From Streptomyces sp. AC550_RSS872 (GTDB lineage Bacteria; Actinomycetota; Actinomycetes; Streptomycetales; Streptomycetaceae): a DNA stretch of 60,705 nt. The notes under the pieces were generated by a model. It searched no databases. It worked only from the letters and a program-made list of their open reading frames with translations, and was not told the DNA's origin. Both the position numbers and the translations under genes were made by a program. Shown here piece by piece: positions 1 through 7,102 of this stretch; position 1 is the first letter of the stretch; each line of letters begins with the position of its first letter. The DNA is taken from positions 1-60,705 of the forward strand of contig NZ_JAGMUL010000040.1 of assembly GCF_019049285.1 (NCBI RefSeq). The letters run 5' to 3'.

Positions 1-1025
1 CATCCCCCGCCGGGCACGCCTCCGCCCCCCGCGTACGGGTTCCCGCCGGCGTACGGATTCCCGCCACCGGCATACGGATTCTGCGGCGCCCCGTACGGCC
101 CCTGCCCCTGCCCCTGCTGCGGCGGCTGCCCATACGGCCCGGGCCCCGGCTGATGGGAAGCGCACGCGGGCACCGTGCCGAAGGCGCGGTCGACCGAGCG
201 CCTCAGCTCATGCACCAGCAGCAGATGCGCGAGCGCCGCGTCCCTGAAATCCACCTCGCGCAGCGCCAGCCGCACCCCCCGCACGGCGTCGTCCGCGAGC
301 CGTCGCGCCTCGGCGAGCGAGGTGCCGGTCGCGGTGAGCGGGTTCCACGCGCCCGACTCGGCGTCGGCGGCCCGGTCCTCCACGGCGTCCAGGAGGTGGG
401 CGAGCCGTCCGAAGAGGCGCCCTGCCTCGGCGAGCGGCTCGGCGTTCTGCGGCCGTCCGGCCAGGATCGCGGTGTGCGCGAAGGCGGCGGCCGTCGCCGT
501 CTCGGTCGGTTCGGTGACGGTGAGGACGGAGGTGCCGAGCCCGGCGAGTGTCTCGATGCCGACCTGCCGGTCCACGGCGTCCACGAGTACGGCGGTGTCG
601 AACCCGACGGCCGAGCCGCTCCGCGCGCCCGCCGCACCCCAGCCGGCGGCCACCCGGCGCGCGGCGAGCGCCACCGGCCTGCGGGCCAGCAGCCCGTCAC
701 CGTCGGCCACGTGGTCACGCACCTTGGCCGAGGCCAGCACCAGCGACACGGCGGCGGCCAGCCGGGCGCCCTCGCCCTGCGCGACGGACGCGGTGCGCAT
801 ACCGCGCAGCGCACACGGTCCGGCCGTACGCCGCAGTCCACTGTCCTTGTCGGCCTGAGCCTCTGTCAGAACGGAGATGAGGAGGCCGTCGTAGTTCGTC
901 ACGATCCGCGCGAACTGGCCGTGGTCCGAGCGCAGCGCGAGGCACAGCCCGCACAAATGCGCCATCCACTGGCCGGTGAGCTTCTCTCCGAGTCGATGAC
1001 GGCAGGGCCTGACCATTCCGAACAT
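1..1025 (-). CDS. DUF5685 family protein (3' end beyond left edge)
   Basis: The reading frame starts at ATG 1025 (MFGMVRPCRHRLGEK) and stays open to the left edge, so the C-terminus is missing. The N-terminal pattern of Cys and His residues (CRH, HLCGLCLALRSDHG) followed by an alanine-rich helical body is typical of the actinobacterial DUF5685 family, sometimes annotated as regulators; no biochemical role is established. The visible C-terminal part turns into a Pro/Gly/Gln/Tyr-rich low-complexity tail with repeated NPYAGG units, probably disordered. It is divergent from the SepF-like gene. Family assignment is by pattern recognition; function unknown. Confidence 0.75.
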   Translation of the reverse strand, partial: MFGMVRPCRHRLGEKLTGQWMAHLCGLCLALRSDHGQFARIVTNYDGLLISVLTEAQADKDSGLRRTAGPCALRGMRTASVAQGEGARLAAAVSLVLASAKVRDHVADGDGLLARRPVALAARRVAAGWGAAGARSGSAVGFDTAVLVDAVDRQVGIETLAGLGTSVLTVTEPTETATAAAFAHTAILAGRPQNAEPLAEAGRLFGRLAHLLDAVEDRAADAESGAWNPLTATGTSLAEARRLADDAVRGVRLALREVDFRDAALAHLLLVHELRRSVDRAFGTVPACASHQPGPGPYGQPPQQGQGQGPYGAPQNPYAGGGNPYAGGNPYAGGGGVPGGG

Positions 1026-1346
1026 GACGTCCCCCGAGGTTCTTACGGCGCACACACGGCGCTGAGCTGCCGCATCGTACCGAGCGGAGTGGTGAACGCC
1101 ATGGCGGGCTCGTTCACCCGTACGCACCTCACCTCACCCATACGCCGTGAAGAATCATATTTCACTCACAGTCAGCAGCCGTACGTGGCATGCCCCTTGG
1201 GGTACACGGGCTCTCGACGTATTCGCTGTGCACCAGTACCGTCACAAACCCCCCGCGCGGCGTCTATCCACTTGGCGCGACGTCCGCATCATGGATGACC
1301 ATAGGGATGCGGAATGGAAGAGAGACCGCTGTGAGAGGAGGCGTCC
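1026..1346. promoter_or_regulatory. Divergent intergenic region DUF5685 / sepF-like
   Basis: About 320 bases without a convincing gene. It contains a locally AT-rich stretch near 1148-1165, with GTGAA and TTCAC flanking nine bases, and must hold the promoters of both divergent genes. The sepF-like gene has a good ribosome binding site (AGAGGAGG, 1334-1341) five bases before its ATG. Confidence 0.4.
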
Positions 1347-1784
1347 ATGGGATCGGTGCGCAAGGCGAGTGCCTGGCTGGGCCTCGTTGACGACAACGAT
1401 GACGAGCGTTACTACGACGACGACTACTCCGAAGGGACCGAGCCCGGGGACGCCTGGGTCACCGATCCGCGGGTCAAGGTGGCCACGGACGTCGCCGAGG
1501 AGAAGGGCCGCCGCATCGGCACGGTCACCCCGGACAGCTTCCGGGACGCCCGCGCCATCGGCGAGCTGTTCCGGGACGGGGTCCCGGTCATCATGAACCT
1601 CACGGCCATGGAGCCCGCGGACGCCAAGCGTGTCGTCGACTTCGCGGCGGGGCTCATCTTCGGTCTGCGCGGCTCGATCGACCGGGTGTCCAACCGTGTG
1701 TTCCTGCTGACCCCGGCCGACACGGAGATCATCAGCGGTGAGCGTGCGTCTCACCGCGAGGACGGCTTCTACAACCAGAGCTGA
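1347..1784 (+). CDS. sflA: SepF-like cell division protein (SflA type)
   Basis: A 145-residue protein of the SepF family, which bind FtsZ and anchor the Z-ring to the membrane. The N-terminal about 45 residues are acidic (DDNDDERYYDDDYSEG) and linker-like. The C-terminal SepF core carries IMNLTAMEPADAKRVVDFAAGL, RSIDRVSNRVFLLTP-like segments in the expected order. The ATG is preceded by AGAGGAGG. Streptomyces encode three SepF homologues; this one is not next to ftsZ/ylmD, and neighbourhood with the acyl-CoA dehydrogenase and the der/parA/pyrG block fits the SflA paralogue described in Streptomyces rather than SepF proper. The paralogue assignment is from remembered synteny; SepF family membership is clear. 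Confidence 0.85.
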   Translation: MGSVRKASAWLGLVDDNDDERYYDDDYSEGTEPGDAWVTDPRVKVATDVAEEKGRRIGTVTPDSFRDARAIGELFRDGVPVIMNLTAMEPADAKRVVDFAAGLIFGLRGSIDRVSNRVFLLTPADTEIISGERASHREDGFYNQS

Positions 1785-1823
1785 GGCAGGGCCGTCCACC
1801 GGCCCTGCCCCTTCCTGGTGGGC

Positions 1824-3014
1824 TCACCGGAAAGCATCGAGTCCGGTGAGCGCCTTGCCCAGCACGAGCTGGTGCATCTCGACGGTGCCCTCGTAGGTGA
1901 GCACCGATTCGAGATTGGTCGCGTGCCGCATCACGGGGTATTCGAGCGAGATCCCGTTGGCACCGAGGATCGTCCGGGACGTACGGCAGATGTCGATCGC
2001 CTCACGGACGTTGTTGAGTTTGCCGAAGCTGACCTGCTCGGGACGCAGGCGGCCGGCGTCCATGCGCCGCCCCAGATGATGGGCGAGCAGAATCCCCTTG
2101 TGCAGTTCGAGCGCCATGTCGGCGAGCTTGGCCTGGGTGAGCTGGAAGCCCCCGATCGGCCGGCCGAACTGCTCCCGCGTCTTCGCGTAGTCGACAGCGG
2201 CCTCGAAACAGGACCGCGCCGCCCCCATGGCACCCCACACGATCCCGTACCGCGCGTGCGAGAGACAGCTGAGCGGCCCCTTGAGCCCCACGACCTCGGG
2301 CAGCACGGCATCGGCGGGCAGCCGGACGTCGTCCAGCACGAGCTCGCTGGTGACGGAGGCGCGCAGCGACAGCTTGTGCTTGATCTCCGGTGCGGAGAAC
2401 CCGGCGCTGTCGGCCGGCACGACGAACCCGCGGATCCCCTCCTCCGTCTGCGCCCACACGACGGCGACCCCGGCGACGGACCCGTTGGTGATCCACATCT
2501 TCCGCCCGCTGAGCACCCAGTCGGCGCCGTCCCGCTTGGCGTACGTCCGCATGGACGCCGGGTCGGACCCGTGGTCGGGCTCGGTCAGCCCGAAGCACCC
2601 GATGACCTCACCGGAGGCCATACGGGGCAGCCACTGCTGCTTCTGCTCCTCGCTGCCGAACCGGTGAACGGCGTACATGGCGAGGGACCCCTGCACGGAC
2701 ACCAGGGACCGGATCCCGGAGTCGGCCGCCTCCAGCTCCAGACAGGCGAGCCCGTACTGCACGGCGGAGGCCCCGGCACACCCGTACCCCTCGAGCGACA
2801 TCCCGAGGGCGCCGATCTCCCCGAGCTCCCGCGCGAGTTCCCGGATCTCCGGCAGCTCGCCCTTCTCGTACCACTCGGCGGCATACGGCACCACCCGATC
2901 CGCCGCCCACGCCCGCACGGTGCTCCGGATCGCCAGGTCCTCGGGCTCCAGGAGGTCGTCGATGCCGAGGGGGTCGGCGGGGTCGAACGGGGGCAGCTTC
3001 GAGGACGCGGACAT
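1824..3014 (-). CDS. Glutaryl-CoA dehydrogenase-like acyl-CoA dehydrogenase
   Basis: A 396-residue FAD-dependent acyl-CoA dehydrogenase of normal family length. Visible are the N-terminal helical domain, the middle beta domain (CFGLTEPDHGSDPASM, KMWITNGSVAG) and the C-terminal helical domain with ARYGIVWGAMGAA and REQFGRPIGGFQLTQAKLADM. The catalytic base is the Glu of TYEGT near residue 375, the position used by glutaryl-CoA/isobutyryl-CoA enzymes rather than isovaleryl-CoA dehydrogenase. The overall pattern best resembles glutaryl-CoA dehydrogenase (lysine/tryptophan breakdown), but substrate is not proven. Transcribed alone; a perfect palindrome lies about 26 bases upstream of the ATG. Confidence 0.88.
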   Translation of the reverse strand: MSASSKLPPFDPADPLGIDDLLEPEDLAIRSTVRAWAADRVVPYAAEWYEKGELPEIRELARELGEIGALGMSLEGYGCAGASAVQYGLACLELEAADSGIRSLVSVQGSLAMYAVHRFGSEEQKQQWLPRMASGEVIGCFGLTEPDHGSDPASMRTYAKRDGADWVLSGRKMWITNGSVAGVAVVWAQTEEGIRGFVVPADSAGFSAPEIKHKLSLRASVTSELVLDDVRLPADAVLPEVVGLKGPLSCLSHARYGIVWGAMGAARSCFEAAVDYAKTREQFGRPIGGFQLTQAKLADMALELHKGILLAHHLGRRMDAGRLRPEQVSFGKLNNVREAIDICRTSRTILGANGISLEYPVMRHATNLESVLTYEGTVEMHQLVLGKALTGLDAFR

Positions 3015-3039
3015 GCGAGACCCTCCGGGAAGGACTAAA

Positions 3040-3054
3040 ACTAGCGCCGCTAGT
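3040..3054. promoter_or_regulatory. Palindromic operator candidate ACTAGC-GCC-GCTAGT
   Basis: Perfect 6-bp inverted repeat with a 3-bp spacer, 26-40 bases upstream of the acyl-CoA dehydrogenase ATG, i.e. inside its expected promoter. The symmetry and spacing suit a TetR- or MarR-family repressor; no such regulator is adjacent. Confidence 0.45.
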
Positions 3055-3203
3055 CACGGCTCGGGCCTGACGCTACGACGCGGTGCCGCGCGCGTCCAGT
3101 GGAACTCCCCCGAACCGGAAGCCGCCAACGGCGCCGGGCCCCACAGGAGAGGTCCACCCATCAACGAACTGGAAACGGGTGGTGCGGGGCGGGAGAAGGT
3201 TGT

Positions 3204-4805
3204 TCACACAGAGACGCGGGACTCCGCGACTTCCCTCTGCGCAGGCAGCTCCACGGCAGGCTCCTCACACTGCATGGCCCGCGGCAACCGCAACGCCATC
3301 ACGGCGCCCAGCAGCAACAACCCCGCACTCACCAGCAGCGTCACGTGCAGCCCGTGCACAAAACAGTCCCGAGCCGCCCGTTGCAGGGCCACCCCCGCAG
3401 GCCCGCCCAGCTGCGCAGCAACCTCGTACGCCTCACCCAGCGAGTGCGAAGCCGCCGCGGAGGCCGTCGCCGGAACACCCGGCACGTTCGCCAGCCCGGG
3501 GGCATACGCCGCGTTCATCACGCTGCCCAGCAGTGCGATGCCGATCCCCGCGCCCAGCTGGTACGAGGTCTCACCGATCGCCGCCGCGCCGCCGGCCTGG
3601 TCCTGCGGCGCCTCGCTCAGCATCGACTCGTACGCCCCGAAGAGCGTCGTCTCCAGTCCGAAGCCCAGCAGGACGAACCCGGACAGCAGCAGCCCGGGGT
3701 TGTCCTCGCCACCCATCGCCGTCAGCAGCAGCACCGCGACGGCCGTCAGGACGAACCCGGCGCACACCATCCGCCGCGGCCCGAACCGCCGCAGCATCCG
3801 CGCGCCCGCGAGCCCGGCCGCCATCGCCGCGAACGTGAGCGGCAGCAGTCGTAGACCCGTCTCCAGCGGCGAGAGTCCCAGCACCAGCTGTAGATACTGC
3901 GCCGCGATCAGTTCGAGCCCCACGAGCGCGAGCATCGCCAGCACGATGCACCCGACCGAGGTACTGAACGCCGGCCGCGCGAACATCCGCAGGTCCATCA
4001 GCGGATACTCGCGGCGCCGCTGCCGCCGTACGAAGAGGACCAGCAGCACCGCGCCGACCACCAGCGGCACCAGGGTGAGCAGACTGGCCACCTGCTCCCC
4101 GCCGCCGAGCCGCTTGACGCCCAGCACCACGCCGAACAGCCCGGCCGCCGCCATCAGCGCGCCGACGACGTCCCAGGGACCCTTGCCGTCACCCTTGGAC
4201 TCGGGCAGCAGCAACCGTCCCACCGGGAGGCTGACCAGCATCAGCGGGATGTTGACGAGGAAGACCGAGCCCCACCAGAAGTGTTCGAGGAGGAAGCCGC
4301 CGAGCAGCGGTCCGACCGCCGCGCCGACCGCGGCGACGGCGCTCCAGATACCGATGGCGAGGGCCCGCTCGCGCCGGTCGGGGAAGACCTGGCGCAGGAT
4401 CGACAGGGTCGCGGGCATGATCATCGCGCCGCCGACGCCGAGCAGGGCGCGGGCCAGGATCAGCACCTGTGGGTCGTGCGCGAGGGCCGCGAGGCCGGAG
4501 GCGAGGCCGAAGAGGCCGTAACCGAGAAGCAGGACGCGTCTGCGGCCCACCCGGTCGCCGAGCGTGCCGAAGAGGATCAGCAGCGAGGCGCAGACGAGCG
4601 GATAGATGTCGACGATCCAGAGCAGCTCTATCGCGCCGGGCCTGAGGTCCTCGGTGACGGCGGGCACGGCCACGTGCAGCACGGTCGCGTCGACCGCGAC
4701 GAGCAGCAGGCTGACGCAGAGAACCACGAGGACGACCCAGCGGTTTGCACCGGCCCCGGCCGCCCGACGGCGCAGCGCAGCGGCAGCCGTGGTCGTCCCG
4801 GACAT
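3204..4805 (-). CDS. MFS multidrug exporter, DHA2 (14-TM) type
   Basis: A 533-residue polytopic membrane protein. The cytoplasmic loop GTLGDRVGRRRVLLLGYG is MFS motif A, and AVGAAVGPLLGGFLLEHFWW followed by VFLVNIPL is the antiporter motif C region typical of 14-helix EmrB/QacA drug:proton antiporters. The first helix starts after a short basic N-terminus (WVVLVVLCVSLLLVAVDATV). The C-terminal tail (residues about 505-533) is hydrophilic. It probably exports a hydrophobic drug or metabolite; substrate unknown. No regulator is adjacent; the divergent upstream region holds strong palindromes. Confidence 0.9.
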   Translation of the reverse strand: MSGTTTAAAALRRRAAGAGANRWVVLVVLCVSLLLVAVDATVLHVAVPAVTEDLRPGAIELLWIVDIYPLVCASLLILFGTLGDRVGRRRVLLLGYGLFGLASGLAALAHDPQVLILARALLGVGGAMIMPATLSILRQVFPDRRERALAIGIWSAVAAVGAAVGPLLGGFLLEHFWWGSVFLVNIPLMLVSLPVGRLLLPESKGDGKGPWDVVGALMAAAGLFGVVLGVKRLGGGEQVASLLTLVPLVVGAVLLVLFVRRQRRREYPLMDLRMFARPAFSTSVGCIVLAMLALVGLELIAAQYLQLVLGLSPLETGLRLLPLTFAAMAAGLAGARMLRRFGPRRMVCAGFVLTAVAVLLLTAMGGEDNPGLLLSGFVLLGFGLETTLFGAYESMLSEAPQDQAGGAAAIGETSYQLGAGIGIALLGSVMNAAYAPGLANVPGVPATASAAASHSLGEAYEVAAQLGGPAGVALQRAARDCFVHGLHVTLLVSAGLLLLGAVMALRLPRAMQCEEPAVELPAQREVAESRVSV

Positions 4806-4984
4806 GTACGTACCTCCCAGATGTTCCCTCGCCCCCGGCGGTCACACGGGGTGGGGACTCCCCGTGACCCGGCCGGAGAGGAGCGGTGGTCTCCGGCCCG
4901 CGCGACGAAGGGCGAGTGACTCGTCAGAGTACGCGAGTCCGTCTCGGCGCCGAGTGGCGGACCTCTCAGACTCCCCTCGAACGC

Positions 4985-5002
4985 GTGTGGCGTACGCCAC
5001 AC
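4985..5002. promoter_or_regulatory. 18-bp perfect palindrome (GTGTGGCGT/ACGCCACAC)
   Basis: Gap-free 18-bp inverted repeat between the divergent MFS exporter and the small ORF/PAP2 pair. A second palindrome, CTCGGCGCCGAG, lies nearby at about 4943-4954. Both are plausible repressor sites; nothing else coding is seen between 4806 and 5134. Confidence 0.45.
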
Positions 5003-5134
5003 AGCTCCTTGATCGACTCCACTCCGGACGGTGAGCGTCAAGAGAAGTCCACCCCAGCATTCGGTGAACGAATTCATAAGCAGTGAAAAACGGACCACTG
5101 GAATGATCAAAGGAATTGAAGGAGGTAGCCCCGG

Positions 5135-5221
5135 ATGATTACGGATTCCTTGGAAATAAACCTCCGCCTGAGAGGAATCCCACATCACATCGTCATCACA
5201 AAGCCGTGGAATCGCCGTTGA
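5135..5221 (+). CDS. Small ORF, 28 codons, strong RBS (leader or small protein)
   Basis: ATG at 5135 is preceded by AAGGAGGT with an eight-base spacer, a near-perfect Shine-Dalgarno and among the best in this window. It encodes a 28-residue peptide beginning MITDSLEINLRLRG and ending ITKPWNRR, stop TGA at 5219-5221, 30 bases before the PAP2 start. Its local base composition is much more AT-rich than its neighbours and codon choice is atypical (ATA, AGA, TTG), so ordinary Streptomyces codon bias does not support it; the RBS does. It could be a regulatory leader peptide for the PAP2 gene, a small membrane-associated protein, or a chance ORF. Confidence 0.4.
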   Translation: MITDSLEINLRLRGIPHHIVITKPWNRR

Positions 5222-5251
5222 ACTGCGCTCACTCGCTGTAACGTCGATTGG

Positions 5252-6289
5252 GTGCGTACCGAACGAAAGCTGACCCGTCTGGACCGGGTCTTCGCCAGGC
5301 TGGACCGAGAGCCCGAACGCCCGGCCCACATCGATGTGCCGCGGATGACGCGGCACAGGATCGTGCTGTTCGCATCGACCCTGGCCTTCTACGTGGCCAT
5401 CGTGTGGGCCGTCGTCATCACCTCCTGGCTGGTCCGGCTCGACTGGCAGGTCATGTTCTTCCGGCCGTACCAGCAGTGGGCCGAGATCCACGCCTTCATC
5501 GACTACTACGTGGTGCTCGGCCAGCGCGGCCCGACCGCCGTGATGATCGCGGCCTGGCTGGGCTGGCGCTCCTGGCGGCAGCACACGCTGCGCCCGCTGC
5601 TCGCGCTCGGCGTCTCGCTGCTGCTGCTGAACGTCACGGTCGGCGCCGCCAAGCTCGGCATGGGCCGCCTCGGACCGCACTACGCGACGACCGTCGGTTC
5701 CAACGAGATGTGGCTGGACGGCGATATATTTCCCAGCGGCCACACCGCCAACGCCGTGGTGACCTGGGGAATTCTGGCTTATCTCGCCTCGACCCCGAGA
5801 GCGCGCCGCTGGCTGTCGGCCCTGTCGGCGGTGACCTCGCTGGGCGTGGGCCTGTCCACCGTCTACCTCGGTACGCACTGGCTGAGCGATGTGCTGCTCG
5901 GCTGGGCCGCCGGACTGCTCATCCTGCTCGCCCTGCCCTGGTTCGAGCCGCTGATCGCCCGGTCCGAGGCCTGGATCTTCGACCTGCGCGACCGCTGGCG
6001 CGAGCGCCGCACCGGCACGGTCATCGTCCCGGTCGCCCCGGTGGAGGCTCCGGTGCCGCTCAAGCCGTGCCCCGTGAGCGCCGAGGGCGAGGCCGCAGCA
6101 CGCGAGGTGGCCCCCGCGGCACGCTCGCCCCGGGCGACCGCCCATCCGCCCGTCTACCTGGCGCCCGGCCCGCACACGGCCCGCGCGGAGCGTACTCCGG
6201 TCACCCCGGCCGGCAGCCGCCGCCCGCCGCACACGGACCGCGTCCCGCGCGGCACGGCCCAGACGGCCCGCCCTCTCACGGGCGGCTGA
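5252..6289 (+). CDS. PAP2-superfamily membrane phosphatase
   Basis: A 345-residue integral membrane phosphatase starting at GTG 5252. Hydrophobic segments around residues 38-60, 90-105, 118-136, 170-185, 195-235 give about six helices. The PAP2 signatures are visible: KLGMGRLGP (first), PSGHTAN (second, catalytic His) and STVYLGTHWLSDVLLGW (third, with the nucleophile His and the Asp). Such enzymes remove phosphate from lipid phosphates (phosphatidic acid, undecaprenyl pyrophosphate). The last about 100 residues are a Pro/Arg/Ala-rich hydrophilic tail, longer than the family norm. It ends in a strong bidirectional terminator. Exact lipid substrate is unknown. Confidence 0.88.
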   Translation: MRTERKLTRLDRVFARLDREPERPAHIDVPRMTRHRIVLFASTLAFYVAIVWAVVITSWLVRLDWQVMFFRPYQQWAEIHAFIDYYVVLGQRGPTAVMIAAWLGWRSWRQHTLRPLLALGVSLLLLNVTVGAAKLGMGRLGPHYATTVGSNEMWLDGDIFPSGHTANAVVTWGILAYLASTPRARRWLSALSAVTSLGVGLSTVYLGTHWLSDVLLGWAAGLLILLALPWFEPLIARSEAWIFDLRDRWRERRTGTVIVPVAPVEAPVPLKPCPVSAEGEAAAREVAPAARSPRATAHPPVYLAPGPHTARAERTPVTPAGSRRPPHTDRVPRGTAQTARPLTGG

Positions 6290-6343
6290 CCGCCCGGACG
6301 GCGGGGTTCGGTACGCACAACCACCCCGCACGTCCGCACGGTG

Positions 6344-6377
6344 AAGGCCCCGGCTCCGCCACAGGAGCCGGGGCCTT
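6344..6377. terminator. Bidirectional terminator PAP2 / I78
   Basis: 14-bp perfect stem (AAGGCCCCGGCTCC with its complement) and a six-base loop, between the convergent PAP2 and I78-inhibitor genes. Confidence 0.85.
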
Positions 6378-6417
6378 TCCACAAGTACCGGGCTCCTCGC
6401 CCGTCTGTCGGCCTTTG

Positions 6418-6633
6418 TCAGCCCTTCCAGGCCCGCGCCACCTGGCCGTCCTTCACCTCGAAGTTCAGGCGGCCGCTCCGGTACTCCATGGTGATGATCG
6501 CCCCCGGCGGCAACGAACGCACCGTCGACCACCCTCGGTCACGGGCGAGTCGCTCGGCCCGGTCGGAGTCCAGACCGACATAGGTGTCCGGGCTGTCCTG
6601 CGGTTCGGCGGGGGGTTTCGGAATGGGTGCCAT
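6418..6633 (-). CDS. I78-family peptidase inhibitor
   Basis: A 71-residue protein without signal peptide. The C-terminal half (STVRSLPPGAIITMEYRSGR then LNFEVKDGQVARAWKG) matches the compact I78 inhibitor fold, in which a small alpha/beta protein blocks serine peptidases. The first about 20 residues are Pro-rich. Single gene, transcribed toward the PAP2 gene and separated from it by a terminator. Inhibitory activity against a given peptidase is not shown. Confidence 0.75.
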   Translation of the reverse strand: MAPIPKPPAEPQDSPDTYVGLDSDRAERLARDRGWSTVRSLPPGAIITMEYRSGRLNFEVKDGQVARAWKG

Positions 6634-7102
6634 GCCGCCACGCTAGGGCCTGCGCGAGGCTTCCGGCCAGAGCGGACAGAGAACCTTTGCAGCGGCCATC
6701 CAGGCCACACGTACCTCTCGGGTCACGCTTTTGTCACAGAATCACGACACGCGTTTCGTCCGCTCTTCGTCACACGGACGGGCGGTTCCCTAGGCCTTCC
6801 GCAGGCATTCGATCGTAATTTCCGCGTGTCGCGCCGACCTGGCCAATAGGCCGGGGGAAAAGTTCCCGGGGAACTGCCGCCGCCCCCATTTCCCGCCACC
6901 GCGACATTGACTGCCGCCGCGGTGGGCGCGCGGGCCGCGGGATCCGATGCCGCACAGAAAATACATGGTTCCGACACAGAAGCCCCGTACGCCCCCTGTC
7001 GGAGCGCCGTCGACGCGAGCATCATGGCGTGAGCTCGCGTCGGCGCGTGCGGCGCGGGCTTCAGCGGGCCCCGGGCGCGACGAGCGAAGGGGCGAGCGAG
7101 CG
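6634..7102. other. Intergenic region upstream of ctaD
   Basis: About 470 bases between divergent genes. The part next to ctaD carries an open frame reading in from 6947 but it lacks an RBS and family similarity, so I treat it as 5' untranslated sequence. No convincing hairpin, operator or small gene was found. Confidence 0.4.

Noticed and set aside
4842..5060. 72-codon minus-strand frame between the MFS and PAP2 genes
   Set aside because: No RBS or family resemblance, and it covers the palindromes of the divergent promoter region.
6947..7102. 52-residue N-terminal extension of CtaD
   Set aside because: No RBS, not conserved in the family, and the conserved N-terminus begins at the ATG at 7103.
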